A DNA stretch of 64,000 nt from Vibrio sp. HI00D65 (GCF_001635455.1 NZ_LWEH01000613.1:186001-250000), one strand, 5' to 3'; counted from the stretch's first letter, positions 26,349-35,271 are shown. Notes: generated by a model not told the origin, from the letters alone. Numbers and translations: made by a program.

Positions 26349-26837
26349 TTATTTTTTCACACGGCCTTTTCTCATCCATTTCTGGTGAACACCACGACGT
26401 AGGCTTTGGAAACTGTTTTCCACCTTATCAACACCCAGTAAAATTGCTAACGCCAGCAGCGTGATCATTACCGATTGTGAAAGGTGACCAAGCGCTATCA
26501 TCATACCCAATGCTGCTAATACCCAAATGATGGCTGCTGAAGTCACACCATGAATTTTTCCATCGAGTGTCATCATCACACCAGCACCCAGAAAACCAAC
26601 CCCAGTTATGATCTGACCAAGTACACGAGCCTGATCGAGTGTGTTTGGTGACAGGCTAATTGCCATGGTAAGGAAGAAATAGGTACCGCTGATGATCAGA
26701 ATCGAGGTTCTGATACCTACTGGTTTACCGCGTGTTTGTCGCTCGATACCGATTAACGAACCACAAAGCATACATACTGCCAGTCCTGCCCAGCTAAAGG
26801 GGGCAAGGTTTAACGTTTGTTCTATAAATTGTGACAA
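26349..26837 (-). CDS. MgtC/SapB-family membrane protein
   Basis: This 162-residue protein shows the MgtC signature in its first half: SLIGIERQTRGKPVGIRT, then GAGVMMTLDGKIHGVTSAA, with four to five TM helices. It is the short form, without the C-terminal ACT-like domain of virulence MgtC. The start is TTG at 26837, supported by the strong ribosome-binding site AGGAGGGGTG six bases upstream. Related proteins affect Mg2+ homeostasis or ATP synthase. The role here is unknown. Confidence 0.85.
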   Translation of the reverse strand: MSQFIEQTLNLAPFSWAGLAVCMLCGSLIGIERQTRGKPVGIRTSILIISGTYFFLTMAISLSPNTLDQARVLGQIITGVGFLGAGVMMTLDGKIHGVTSAAIIWVLAALGMMIALGHLSQSVMITLLALAILLGVDKVENSFQSLRRGVHQKWMRKGRVKK

Positions 26838-27270
26838 ATCACCCCTCCTGTAAATTTAGAATAGGGCCGAGTATGCTGATAATCAGCCTGACGAGCGAAC
26901 AAATATTTGTTGTCTTCTCGATTAATTTTGTTGATCCCGCAATGGATAAAAGGGACAGGTAAACACTATCAATTCTACGGCTAAGAGGGGCGTTAGCGAT
27001 CAGTGAGGGCAAAATGGAGATGGCTTTTGGGCATGCTCTTTTCAGTAAGGTAACAGCGCGTTGGCTACCTATCTTTTCTATGAGTATCAAGGGTGTGACT
27101 GTTTTTAATGACTTTCTAAGCTATTGATATTGTTGGGTTATGCATCGATATTGCGCTTGGCCAGGAAATGCTGTTAAGGCCCAAATAAATAAGCTCGAAA
27201 GTCCAACATTTTCTAGAGGGATTTAATTTATTGGATTATCATTAAATTAATAACTTTAGGATGTTGTGTA
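26838..27270. other. Long divergent intergenic region upstream of the MgtC-family and outer-membrane genes
   Basis: This is 433 AT-rich bases. A minus-strand frame of 83 codons (26839-27090) ends next to the MgtC start but has no recognised similarity and is not called. A short inverted repeat, GCTAA...TTAGC, lies at 26980-26997. The plus-strand gene has the ribosome-binding region TTTAGGATG. No riboswitch could be recognised. Confidence 0.4.
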
Positions 27271-28248
27271 ATGGTTAAGATTATCCCTAATAAAGTCTCA
27301 TCGATGTTGCTTCTGACTACAATGACTTTTACTTCACTCTCCGCTATCGCAGCTCAACCTCCCACCCCGCTTCGTACTTATGCTCAATCTCCCGAGCAAT
27401 CGACTCATTTAACCACGGAGCTACGTTCAGCTTTTCCGGTTGGAAACCATGGCGTAGAGCTGTTTGCATCGGGCACGATGGCGAGTGTTTGGGCAAGTTC
27501 TGATACGGCAGACCTTGATTATTATCAGAATCACATTTTCGTCGGTGCCAACTGGCAGGTTAACCCTCAATTGCAAACCGAAGTGAAATATCAATACACC
27601 TATGCGGCCAATAATCACCTAGACTCATTGACCATGGACTTCCACAGTTTTTTCGGTATTGGACAAAACGGACGTGATGAAGCAGGTAAACACCAATTCC
27701 ATATATCCAGTGATGAATACGGTGTATCGATTGATGATTTCGAGGGGGAAGCGTTAGCGAAAGCCTTGCATTGGTACACTCAGTACCAGCTTTTTTCTTC
27801 GAATACGAGTGCACTTGCCATCGGGGGAAGCGTTTATTACAAAAATGTCGACAGCGGTCCATTCAAAAAAAGTGCTTTTGAGCAAGCTGTACAGTTGAAT
27901 TACAGCCTTGCCCGAGGGGCGAGTTCATTTTTTGCAAGCGCTGGCGTCACGCACAATGACAACAATAGTGCGTTGATAGGCACTGAAATCCGCGATTTTA
28001 CCGGAGCGGTCGCCTTTGGGTATGGTTACAAATTTGGCTATTTTCATGAAGTGCTTGTTGAATATCACTGGTACCAAGGTTTGTTGGAAGATGAGGGGGC
28101 GTTCTCTGAAGCGTCTAATGAAGTGGTTCTGGGCTATCGTTTGAATCTTGGCAACGCCATGTTAGAAGCCAGCATGATTGAAAACATTATCAACATGGAT
28201 AACTCAGCAGACATTGCTTTTGGGCTCGGAATTCGTTACTTCTTATGA
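27271..28248 (+). CDS. Predicted outer-membrane beta-barrel protein
   Basis: This 325-residue protein has a signal peptide with cleavage near AIA-AQ (about residue 28). Alternating aromatic/hydrophobic strands follow, and it ends in GIRYFL, an outer-membrane-like C-terminal strand. GIGQNGRDEAGKHQFHI is a conserved-looking segment that recalls DUF3187 proteins, with moderate certainty. The gene stands alone with its own terminator and faces epmB. Function unknown, possibly a small pore. Confidence 0.65.
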   Translation: MVKIIPNKVSSMLLLTTMTFTSLSAIAAQPPTPLRTYAQSPEQSTHLTTELRSAFPVGNHGVELFASGTMASVWASSDTADLDYYQNHIFVGANWQVNPQLQTEVKYQYTYAANNHLDSLTMDFHSFFGIGQNGRDEAGKHQFHISSDEYGVSIDDFEGEALAKALHWYTQYQLFSSNTSALAIGGSVYYKNVDSGPFKKSAFEQAVQLNYSLARGASSFFASAGVTHNDNNSALIGTEIRDFTGAVAFGYGYKFGYFHEVLVEYHWYQGLLEDEGAFSEASNEVVLGYRLNLGNAMLEASMIENIINMDNSADIAFGLGIRYFL

Positions 28249-28307
28249 TGTGTTTGATCGCGTATTGTTCGTAGCCAGTAGCCAAAGGTTATTGTTGTAT
28301 TCTGCTC

Positions 28308-28343
28308 AAAAGGGCCATCAACGGATGTTGCTGGCCCTTTTTT
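28308..28343. terminator. Bidirectional terminator
   Basis: The stem AAAAGGGCCA / TGGCCCTTTT, with an inner CAAC/GTTG pairing, lies between the convergent outer-membrane gene and epmB. Confidence 0.85.
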
Positions 28344-28371
28344 CTGTTCTACTATTCAATATTGTGCGTTA

Positions 28372-29394
28372 TCACTCAATATGGAGGTCGAGTGGTGTCT
28401 TGCTGCTGCGTCCGCCAATTTCACGAGTTAATTTAGGTACAAGGTAGCCAGAAACCTCAGAGATTAATCCCTTAAAGTGATGTTTCGCCTCTTCATCTGA
28501 AATATAGAAGTGAGCGGCACCTTGAACCTTATCCAGTACGTGCATGTAATACGGTAGAATGCCAGCGTTGAATAGCTTCTCACTGAGTGCTTTTAATGCG
28601 TCAGCACTGTCGTTCACGCCTTTCAACATCACGCCTTGGTTAAGTAGCGTCGCGCCACTAAGCTTCAATTTATGGAAGGCGTGTTTAAGCTCTACATTGA
28701 TTTCATTGGCGTGATTAATATGGCTCACCATCACTACATTGAGGCGAGTCTTAGATAAGATTTGGCACAGCTCGTCAGTGATACGAGCTGGGATAACGAC
28801 GGGTAAACGGCTATGAATACGCACGGTTTTCACATGTGGTATCTGTTCGATAGCGTGAATCAGCCACTCGATTTCGCTGTCTTTGGCCATCAGTGGGTCG
28901 CCACCCGAAAGGATGACCTCGTTAATCTCAGAGTGTTGAGCTACATAATCGAGGCTGGTTTGCCACACCGACTTTGAGCCCTTGTTGTCTTGATACGGGA
29001 AGTGGCGTCGAAAGCAGTAACGGCAGTTAACCGCACAGCCACCTTTCACAATCATCAATGCGCGACTTTTGTATTTATGCAACAACCCCGGGATCGCGTT
29101 GTCTTGCTCTTCTAGTGGATCGGCCGAGTAGCCTTCATGAACTTCGAACTCTTCGCTCAATGGCAAAACCTGGCGTAATAGCGGGTCATGCGGGTTGCCT
29201 TTTTCCATTCGCTCGACAAAGCTTAACGGTACTCGCAACGAAAATAGGTTGCGTGCGGCAAAGCCTCCTTGCCATGGTGTTGGGTCTATTTCCAATGCTT
29301 CAAGGAGTTTTGTCGGGTCTGAGATCGCATTCGATAGTTGTTTGAGCCAGTTTTGCTCAACAGATTCGACTTTTCGGGTTATGATATGCGGCAT
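28372..29394 (-). CDS. epmB: EF-P beta-lysylation protein EpmB (radical SAM lysine 2,3-aminomutase)
   Basis: This 340-residue radical SAM enzyme converts (S)-alpha-lysine to (R)-beta-lysine, which EpmA attaches to elongation factor P. The iron-sulfur cluster cysteines are C120, C124 and C127 in GGCAVNCRYCFRRHFPY. NEVILSGGDPL follows. ATG 29394 is chosen over an in-frame TTG at 29403. It is transcribed away from efp, with only 33 bases between the start codons. The pairing with its substrate gene confirms the assignment. Confidence 0.95.
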   Translation of the reverse strand: MPHIITRKVESVEQNWLKQLSNAISDPTKLLEALEIDPTPWQGGFAARNLFSLRVPLSFVERMEKGNPHDPLLRQVLPLSEEFEVHEGYSADPLEEQDNAIPGLLHKYKSRALMIVKGGCAVNCRYCFRRHFPYQDNKGSKSVWQTSLDYVAQHSEINEVILSGGDPLMAKDSEIEWLIHAIEQIPHVKTVRIHSRLPVVIPARITDELCQILSKTRLNVVMVSHINHANEINVELKHAFHKLKLSGATLLNQGVMLKGVNDSADALKALSEKLFNAGILPYYMHVLDKVQGAAHFYISDEEAKHHFKGLISEVSGYLVPKLTREIGGRSSKTPLDLHIE

Positions 29395-29427
29395 TGAAAT
29401 CAACTCAAAGATGTGTAAGAGGAAATC

Positions 29428-29994
29428 ATGGCGTCAGTAAGCACCAATGAATTCAAAGGCGGTTTAAAATTCATGATGGATAACGAGCCTTGCTCAATTA
29501 TCGAAAATGAATACGTTAAGCCGGGTAAAGGCCAAGCGTTTAACCGTGTAAAACTTCGTAAACTGCTGTCAGGCAAAGTGTTAGAGAAAACATTTAAGTC
29601 AGGCGACACAGTAGAACTCGCTGACGTTGTAGACGTTGAACTAGGCTACCTATACAGCGATGGCGAATTCTACCACTTCATGAACAACGAGACATTCGAG
29701 CAAATCGCTGCTGAAGTAAAAGCAGTTGGCGAGACAGCTAAATGGCTAGTTGAAAACGACGTATGTACTCTAACGTTGTGGAATGATAACCCTATCACAG
29801 TAACTCCACCAAACTTTGTTGAGATCGAAGTAACTGATACTGATCCTGGCCTAAAAGGTGACACTCAAGGTACTGGTGGTAAGCCTGCAACTCTAGCCAC
29901 TGGCGCGGTAGTTCGCGTACCTCTATTCATCGCTATCGGTGAAGTGGTAAGAGTCGATACTCGTACTGGCGAATACGTTGGTCGTGTGAAGTAA
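29428..29994 (+). CDS. efp: Elongation factor P
   Basis: This 188-residue factor relieves ribosome stalling at polyproline stretches. The lysine modified by EpmA/EpmB is K34 in KPGKGQAFNR. Three beta-barrel domains are expected from the length, and the C-terminal GEYVGRVK is typical. AGAGGAAATC precedes the ATG. It is the last conserved housekeeping gene before the lateral flagellar cluster and ends with a strong terminator. Confidence 0.97.
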   Translation: MASVSTNEFKGGLKFMMDNEPCSIIENEYVKPGKGQAFNRVKLRKLLSGKVLEKTFKSGDTVELADVVDVELGYLYSDGEFYHFMNNETFEQIAAEVKAVGETAKWLVENDVCTLTLWNDNPITVTPPNFVEIEVTDTDPGLKGDTQGTGGKPATLATGAVVRVPLFIAIGEVVRVDTRTGEYVGRVK

Positions 29995-30011
29995 TTGACT
30001 TCAATCCTCTG

Positions 30012-30042
30012 AAAAAAGGTCGCTTAGGCGGCCTTTTTTATT
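30012..30042. terminator. Bidirectional terminator between efp and the transglycosylase gene
   Basis: A 12-bp stem AAAAAAGGTCGC / GCGGCCTTTTTT (one G-T pair) has a TTAG loop. It lies between convergent genes at the border of the flagellar cluster. Confidence 0.9.
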
Positions 30043-30050
30043 AACGGAAG

Positions 30051-30794
30051 TTAATTTAGAGTAATGAGTGGCGGCAATCGATCTAGGTTTATTAATGGTT
30101 GTTTAGCCACTTGGGGAGAGGAGGAGAATAATTGCAAAGGTTGGAATGTTTCGGTTTGAAATCTCTGGACATCCACGAGTTGCTGGAGTGCATAAAAACG
30201 GCTGACATATTGTTGTGTCTCTTTCGGCAGTGTTAAAGCATTGAAGTCATTACTCCCGGCAGCTTTTATCGCTTTAGCCACTCGTCCTTCCCCCGAGTTA
30301 TAGGCGGCAAGCGTTAATGCCATATCTTGCTCAAATTTCGTGTACAAAAAAGTGAAATACGCTAAGGCCGCTTGCGTGCTGGCTTGCGTATCAAAGCGCT
30401 GATCTTGAACTTTGGTGACGTTCAATCCAAATCGGGTGGCGGTTGCAGGTATCAGCTGCCACAGCCCCGCTGCATTCGCGTGTGATATTGCTTTGGGGTT
30501 GTATGAGGACTCAAGCATAGGGACGAGAGCTAGGTCGATCGGTAACGACTGTTGTTTGAGTTGTTTAACAATTTGTTCTATCAGTGTACTGACAGAATTG
30601 AGTCGCTGGGTGATTTGTGATTGGTATGGAGCGAGTATTTGATACTCTCTCTCAATAGTCATAGCGTTGGGTTTGGCTGCCGCTAACGGGGATAGGCAAA
30701 TTAGGAAGGCCAATATCCAGCCTGGCGCCATCCATTTCTGTAATTGTCGTTTCTGTTGGCATGATAGACGCAGATTAAAAGGATGACTCTTCAT
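30051..30794 (-). CDS. Exported lytic transglycosylase (SLT domain), probably flagellar
   Basis: This 247-residue protein has an N-terminal membrane/signal segment (WILAFLICLSPLAAA) followed by an SLT/goose-lysozyme-like domain of the MltD type. The catalytic glutamate is E95 in PMLESSYNP, followed by ANAAGLWQLIPATA and LAAYNSGEGRV. It lacks LysM repeats. It overlaps lfgN by 20 bases and is the last gene of the lfgA-M-N unit. Because LfgJ here has no muramidase domain, this enzyme probably opens the peptidoglycan for the rod, as SltF does in Rhodobacter. This is an inference. Confidence 0.8.
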   Translation of the reverse strand: MKSHPFNLRLSCQQKRQLQKWMAPGWILAFLICLSPLAAAKPNAMTIEREYQILAPYQSQITQRLNSVSTLIEQIVKQLKQQSLPIDLALVPMLESSYNPKAISHANAAGLWQLIPATATRFGLNVTKVQDQRFDTQASTQAALAYFTFLYTKFEQDMALTLAAYNSGEGRVAKAIKAAGSNDFNALTLPKETQQYVSRFYALQQLVDVQRFQTETFQPLQLFSSSPQVAKQPLINLDRLPPLITLN

Positions 30795-31209
30795 ACGTGT
30801 GCTGCGCGGGCTGTTGAATTTGGTTCAGTAATTCTTGGAACGCGGCTGAACTTTGTCCATTACTTTGGCTACTCTCTTGGCATTGGAGTACCAATGACTC
30901 TAAGAGTACCCATTGTTTTCTAGCTGGGACGCTGACCTTACTTGGTAAAGCATTGAATATCCTGTTAACACCGCTTTGATTACTTAGTATCCCCAAGGAG
31001 CGCATTAACTGGCTTCTTTCCTGCGTAGAGTGCGCTATCTGATTCAGGATAGGCATTTGTTTTTGTATGTTATCGTTGAGTAATTCGCCATCAAATTGTA
31101 AATACAACGCTTTTTGTTGTTGAATCAACACCAATAATTGTTGATAGCGTTGGATGTCTTCTGAAATAGAACGAACAAACTGCTGAATGTACTGTGATGC
31201 CGTTGCCAT
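30775..31209 (-). CDS. lfgN: Lateral flagellar FlgN-like export chaperone
   Basis: This 144-residue mainly helical protein sits directly after lfgM, as flgN does in many flagellar operons. FlgN chaperones the hook-filament junction proteins FlgK and FlgL. Sequence similarity is weak and the call rests mainly on position, size and helical, glutamine-rich content. It overlaps the transglycosylase gene by 20 bases and is preceded by lfgM with an 17-base gap. Confidence 0.7.
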   Translation of the reverse strand: MATASQYIQQFVRSISEDIQRYQQLLVLIQQQKALYLQFDGELLNDNIQKQMPILNQIAHSTQERSQLMRSLGILSNQSGVNRIFNALPSKVSVPARKQWVLLESLVLQCQESSQSNGQSSAAFQELLNQIQQPAQHTYEESSF

Positions 31210-31226
31210 GAATGACTCCTAATGTG

Positions 31227-31508
31227 TTATTCGTGACCAGTGTGAAATTGCATGACAGCTTTAGATAACGCTTTGGTATCTAGGTTGAGTTCACCTTTTG
31301 CCAATGCATCACGTATTTGATTTACTTTTGCCATGTCTATATCGGGTAGAGATTTCATGGTGGCTTGCGCATGATCGATGCTGGCAGTATTGGCTTCGAA
31401 TAGTGGCTCGCTTTCCTGATGTCGTGTGACTTTATCGGCGGTCTTTTTACTCGATTGCTGAAGTGTCGTTTGTGGGACATGGCCGCCCGAGACTTTGTCG
31501 ATTTTCAT
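31227..31508 (-). CDS. lfgM: Lateral anti-sigma-28 factor FlgM
   Basis: This 93-residue protein holds the flagellar sigma factor (LafS) inactive until the hook is complete and is then exported through it. MKIDKVSGG at the start is typical of FlgM, and the C-terminal half holds the sigma-binding helices (VNQIRDALAKGEL, LDTKALSKAVMQFH). ATG 31508 has GAGGA upstream. The reading frame can extend to a TTG at 31523. Confidence 0.85.
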   Translation of the reverse strand: MKIDKVSGGHVPQTTLQQSSKKTADKVTRHQESEPLFEANTASIDHAQATMKSLPDIDMAKVNQIRDALAKGELNLDTKALSKAVMQFHTGHE

Positions 31509-31643
31509 GCTTGTTGTCCTCAATCATCATATTCTAAATCTAATAGGCGACTTGTCTGAAAGAATATTAAATATTTTTTGTACTCGATATTTACTTATTC
31601 TGACGAGGAGAAAAATTCAGAAGTGATAACTTGAGTCCAAAAA

Positions 31644-32441
31644 TCAGAACTGAGTATGCACTTGGTTGAGTCCTGTGACGATCGCTTTGATCACTTTTCC
31701 CGAGCTGATATTTTTCACTTCAATTTGCTGCCCTTTTCTACCTTGTTCTAAGGCAACCCCTTTTATCGTCGCACTAAACCCCTGCTTTTGAGCAATGACA
31801 ACCACTTGATTACCTTTCTCAATCAGAGCGGAATAGGTGAGTGTTGCTGGGTCAATGATTTGTCCCGTGCGAATACGGCGCGTGGCCTCTAATCCCGTTA
31901 CTTGGTTTATCTGCGTATAGAAATCATGTTGTCGCGTGATGGTCTGTTTCTCGATTCTTAACTGAGAAGGAGAAATCGCTTCATTACGACTAATGGTACT
32001 GTTCGCTACCACAATTGGCAGTGTGATGGCCGATTTTATGGTGACGTTAATTCGCCATGGTGTTTGGGCGTCTTGACAGCTCACAGCCCTTTTTAAATGA
32101 CCAATAGGCAGTGAACGGTTATCTCGAGCGGTGATCGTTAAAGGCGATTTGCAAACTGGTAAGTGATTCGCTGAACCTGGTACCCAAACGCGATAGTCGG
32201 CTTGATAGTCTGGCCAGTTATTCGATCGTGCAGAACGAGCGATCTCTTGTTCAAAGTGCTCACTCACGATCGTTTTTAATGCCTCCGATGAGAAGCTTAT
32301 CTCACTGGCGACGCTTCTCATCGACCATGTGCTTATCGCCAACACACTCAGCAGTAGAGCGGAGGAAGTATGGGCTTTCCTCTTACTTAGCCTCGCTTCC
32401 GATATGCGGAAGTTAGCTTTCCTTTTGTTTTTATAAATCAT
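31644..32441 (-). CDS. lfgA: Lateral flagellar P-ring assembly chaperone FlgA
   Basis: This 265-residue periplasmic chaperone assists P-ring (LfgI) formation. A long basic N-terminus precedes a hydrophobic stretch (SSALLLSVLAISTWSM) with likely cleavage after VAS. A SAF-like C-terminal region contains the conserved ALIEKGNQVVVIAQ and VKNISSGKVIKAIV. It is divergent from lfgB and heads the unit lfgA-lfgM-lfgN-SLT. Confidence 0.88.
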   Translation of the reverse strand: MIYKNKRKANFRISEARLSKRKAHTSSALLLSVLAISTWSMRSVASEISFSSEALKTIVSEHFEQEIARSARSNNWPDYQADYRVWVPGSANHLPVCKSPLTITARDNRSLPIGHLKRAVSCQDAQTPWRINVTIKSAITLPIVVANSTISRNEAISPSQLRIEKQTITRQHDFYTQINQVTGLEATRRIRTGQIIDPATLTYSALIEKGNQVVVIAQKQGFSATIKGVALEQGRKGQQIEVKNISSGKVIKAIVTGLNQVHTQF

Positions 32442-32463
32442 TGATATGTAATGCTTTTATTTC

Positions 32464-32478
32464 TGGCATGTATCTTGT
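32464..32478 (+). promoter_or_regulatory. Candidate sigma-54 promoter of the lfgB operon
   Basis: TGGCATG-TATC-TTGT is close to the -24/-12 consensus TGGCACG-N4-TTGC, with the correct spacing. It lies 42 bases before the lfgB ATG. LafK in this cluster is a sigma-54 activator, which fits. Confidence 0.5.
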
Positions 32479-32519
32479 TTTACTCTTTGTGTCATTAGGA
32501 CGAATTTAAGGAGTGATGC

Positions 32520-32882
32520 ATGGCGATCACATTTGAAAATGCGTTAGGTGTACATCCAGAGGCGCTTAATTTTCGCGTTCAGCGTACCAAAGTCCTTGCC
32601 AGTAACCTAGCGAATGTTGATACCCCAGGGTATCTGGCAAAGGATCTGAGTTTTACCACTGTGATGAATCATACGTTTGCGGGCAATGTGAATAAACCGG
32701 CAGCTAAGTTAGTGGTAGAGGCACAATATTCGGTTCCTTACCAAAACAGCAAAGACGGTAACACTGTGGAGTTGGGGGTTGAACAAGCGAAATTCACACA
32801 AAACAACATGGACTTTCAGACGAGCCTGACGTTTCTCAATATGAAATTTAGCGGCTTGGCGAAAGCGATCGAGGGACGTTAA
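32520..32882 (+). CDS. lfgB: Lateral flagellar proximal rod protein FlgB
   Basis: This 120-residue rod subunit has the signature RVQRTKVLASNLANVDTPGYLAKD in its N-terminal half and a helical C-terminus that together form the D0 coiled coil. It is exported through the flagellar type III apparatus without a signal peptide. It is the first gene of the lfgB-L operon, with AAGGAGTG upstream, and lies 2 bases before lfgC. Confidence 0.93.
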   Translation: MAITFENALGVHPEALNFRVQRTKVLASNLANVDTPGYLAKDLSFTTVMNHTFAGNVNKPAAKLVVEAQYSVPYQNSKDGNTVELGVEQAKFTQNNMDFQTSLTFLNMKFSGLAKAIEGR

Positions 32883-32884
32883 CC

Positions 32885-33319
32885 ATGTCATTTACTGATA
32901 TCTATTCGATTACTGGTTCTGCGATGACGGCGCAAACCGTTCGTCTCAATACGGTGGCCAGTAATCTTGCTAATGCAGATGCTGTTTCTGCTAATCCTGA
33001 TGATGCCTATAAAGCACTGAAGCCTGTTTTTGCCACTGTCTATCAAAAAACACAACTCGCTACGGATAATGGCGTTTATCCGAATGCAGAAGTGCGAATC
33101 GTTGATGTGGTGCAAAACGCTGGTCAGGCAGAAAAGCGCTTTGAACCGAATAACCCTTTGGCAAGTGATGAAGGCTACGTGTATTACCCTGATATTGATG
33201 TTGTATCTGAAATGGCCGACATGATGTCAGCAACACGCAGTTTCGAGACCAATGTTGAGGTGCTATCGAATGTGAAAAGTATGCAGCAAGGTTTACTGAG
33301 ATTAGGGCAGGGCAGCTAA
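32885..33319 (+). CDS. lfgC: Lateral flagellar proximal rod protein FlgC
   Basis: This 144-residue rod subunit carries the axial-family N-terminal motif (RLNTVASNLANADAVSA) and a C-terminal FETNVEVLSNVKSMQQGLLRLGQ helix. It lies 2 bases after lfgB and its stop overlaps the start of lfgD (TAATG). These axial proteins share D0 helices packed along the rod. Confidence 0.95.
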   Translation: MSFTDIYSITGSAMTAQTVRLNTVASNLANADAVSANPDDAYKALKPVFATVYQKTQLATDNGVYPNAEVRIVDVVQNAGQAEKRFEPNNPLASDEGYVYYPDIDVVSEMADMMSATRSFETNVEVLSNVKSMQQGLLRLGQGS

Positions 33320-34005
33320 TGAGCATAGCACAATTTACCACACTCTCTTCAGACGTACCTGTGACCAATAGTGCCAGTGAGAATGCTGGTGGGATTGCGA
33401 CGAATCCAGCAGATTCTAATAGTGCGTCTTCGCTAGAAAATGAATTCATTACGCTGATGGTGGCTCAAATTCAAAATCAAGATCCACTGAACCCTCTAGA
33501 TGGGACTGAATATGTCAGCCAGCTTGCTCAATTTTCGCAGGTTCAGAGTACTGAAAATATGTCGACGTTGATGCAAAACAGCATGGTTTTGCTCGATAAC
33601 ATGCAGGTGCTTTCCACGGCTAGTTTAGTCGGGGAAACCGTGTATGTCTCGTCGAATGAGTTTGAGCTAGGCGATAGCGTGCAGAGTGGCAAGCTTGAGT
33701 TAGAACATGGCTCCAATCAAATCAATCTTGTGATTAAAGATGAATTTGGTCAGTCAACGACGTTACCTCTCGGTACTCATGGTGCGGGTGACGTTGAGTT
33801 TTCTATTAATCCAGAGGAACTGGGCTTAAAGCCTGGGAAGTATAGCGTCGAGGTCGAAGTTCAAGATGGTCAAGATAGCCCAAATATATTAATGGCTGGC
33901 ACTGTGGAACAAGTCCGAATTCCGAGTTCCGGGGGAGCGGCGTTAGTGAATGTTCAAGGCGTTGGCAATGTGCCCTTTTATCAAATTAGTCAGTTTGGTG
34001 CTTAA
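33319..34005 (+). CDS. lfgD: Lateral flagellar hook-capping protein FlgD
   Basis: This 228-residue scaffold caps the growing hook and is discarded afterwards. The conserved FITLMVAQIQNQDPLNPLDGTEYVSQLAQFS block at about residues 43-75 is the export/cap core, followed by Ig-like FlgD domains. Its start is coupled to the lfgC stop. Confidence 0.95.
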   Translation: MSIAQFTTLSSDVPVTNSASENAGGIATNPADSNSASSLENEFITLMVAQIQNQDPLNPLDGTEYVSQLAQFSQVQSTENMSTLMQNSMVLLDNMQVLSTASLVGETVYVSSNEFELGDSVQSGKLELEHGSNQINLVIKDEFGQSTTLPLGTHGAGDVEFSINPEELGLKPGKYSVEVEVQDGQDSPNILMAGTVEQVRIPSSGGAALVNVQGVGNVPFYQISQFGA

Positions 34006-34059
34006 CCCTTTTTGTATTAAATGGAAGTAAAAATTAACGGTCGAAAATGAGAGGACATT

Positions 34060-35259
34060 ATGAGTTTTAATATTGCATTAAGTGGTTTGGATGCGACCAA
34101 TACAGAATTGAATACCATCAGTCACAATATTGCCAATGCATCAACATATGGTTTTAAAGGTGCTCGTACTGAGTTTTCAGCGGTTTACAACGGTATGCAA
34201 CCTGGTGGTGTCGAAGTGGCATCGATTTCTCAAAGCTTTGATAAAAATGGTTCGGTGACTGGTACTGGGCGAGCGATGGATTTAGCAATCAATGGGAATG
34301 GTTTTTTCGTTACTAAAGATCAGGCGGGACAAACGCTCTACACACGCTCTGGCGTGTTTGGTACAGATAAAAATAACTATGTTATCGCCAATAATGGCGC
34401 CAAGTTACAAGGATATAGTGTCGATAATAACAACACTTTGTTGACCGGTGCTGCTGGAGATATTCAGATTTCAACCTCTTCTTTGACCGCGAAGGCTACT
34501 GACAACTTAGACTTTGTCGCGAATTTTGATGCCACTACAACCTCGATTAACCAAACGGTTCACCCTTTCGACTCTTCAAACCCTAAGTCCTTCAATTCCT
34601 CTTATACGACTAAGGTCTACGACTCACTTGGTAACCCTCATACCTTAACTCAATATTTCACTAAAACGTCGGATAATGAGTGGCAATTGAACGTTGAGGT
34701 TGATGGCGCTCCGACTGTGCCCGCGACATCCGAAATCGTGCAATTTAATACGGATGGTACGTTAGCGTCTCCAAGTGGCTCATTCAATATCGCGTTTCCT
34801 GCTGCGGGTGCCGACCCTGTGAGTATTGATATTAGTTTAAGTGGTAGTACTCAGTTTGGCTCGGCTTTTGGGGTCAGCACCAACAATCCAAACGGCTATA
34901 CATCGGGTGAGTTAGCGGGTGTTCGAGTGGAAGATAACGGGATGGTTTATGCCACGTACACCAATGGTCAATCGCAACTACAAGGTCAGGTTGTTCTTGC
35001 CGATTTTGCTAATACACAAGGACTATCGACGGTGAGCGGAACGTCTTGGACTCAGAGCTTTAGCTCTGGTGCACCGATTATCGGGGTTCCCGGAACGGGC
35101 ACACTAGGTGGTTTGACATCAGGCGCATTAGAGGGGTCTAACGTTGATTTAACCGGAGAGTTAGTCGCACTGATGACGGCTCAGCGTAATTACCAAGCGA
35201 ATGCAAAGACCATTTCTACCAGTGATGAGCTCACTCAAGCTCTGTTTAACGCAGTGTAA
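34060..35259 (+). CDS. lfgE: Lateral flagellar hook protein FlgE
   Basis: This 399-residue major hook subunit has the axial N-terminus MSFNIALSGLDATNTELNTI with HNIANASTYGFKGARTEF. The central FlgE-specific domain (SYTTKVYDSLGNPHTLTQYF) and the C-terminal NVDLTGELVALMTAQRNYQAN helix are present. A GAGGAC ribosome-binding site precedes the ATG. The length is normal for a lateral hook. Confidence 0.96.
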   Translation: MSFNIALSGLDATNTELNTISHNIANASTYGFKGARTEFSAVYNGMQPGGVEVASISQSFDKNGSVTGTGRAMDLAINGNGFFVTKDQAGQTLYTRSGVFGTDKNNYVIANNGAKLQGYSVDNNNTLLTGAAGDIQISTSSLTAKATDNLDFVANFDATTTSINQTVHPFDSSNPKSFNSSYTTKVYDSLGNPHTLTQYFTKTSDNEWQLNVEVDGAPTVPATSEIVQFNTDGTLASPSGSFNIAFPAAGADPVSIDISLSGSTQFGSAFGVSTNNPNGYTSGELAGVRVEDNGMVYATYTNGQSQLQGQVVLADFANTQGLSTVSGTSWTQSFSSGAPIIGVPGTGTLGGLTSGALEGSNVDLTGELVALMTAQRNYQANAKTISTSDELTQALFNAV

Positions 35260-35271
35260 TGGGAGTATTGC

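Noticed and set aside
26839..27090. 83-codon minus-strand frame upstream of the MgtC-family gene
   Set aside because: No recognisable similarity or ribosome-binding site; more likely leader sequence of the MgtC-family gene.
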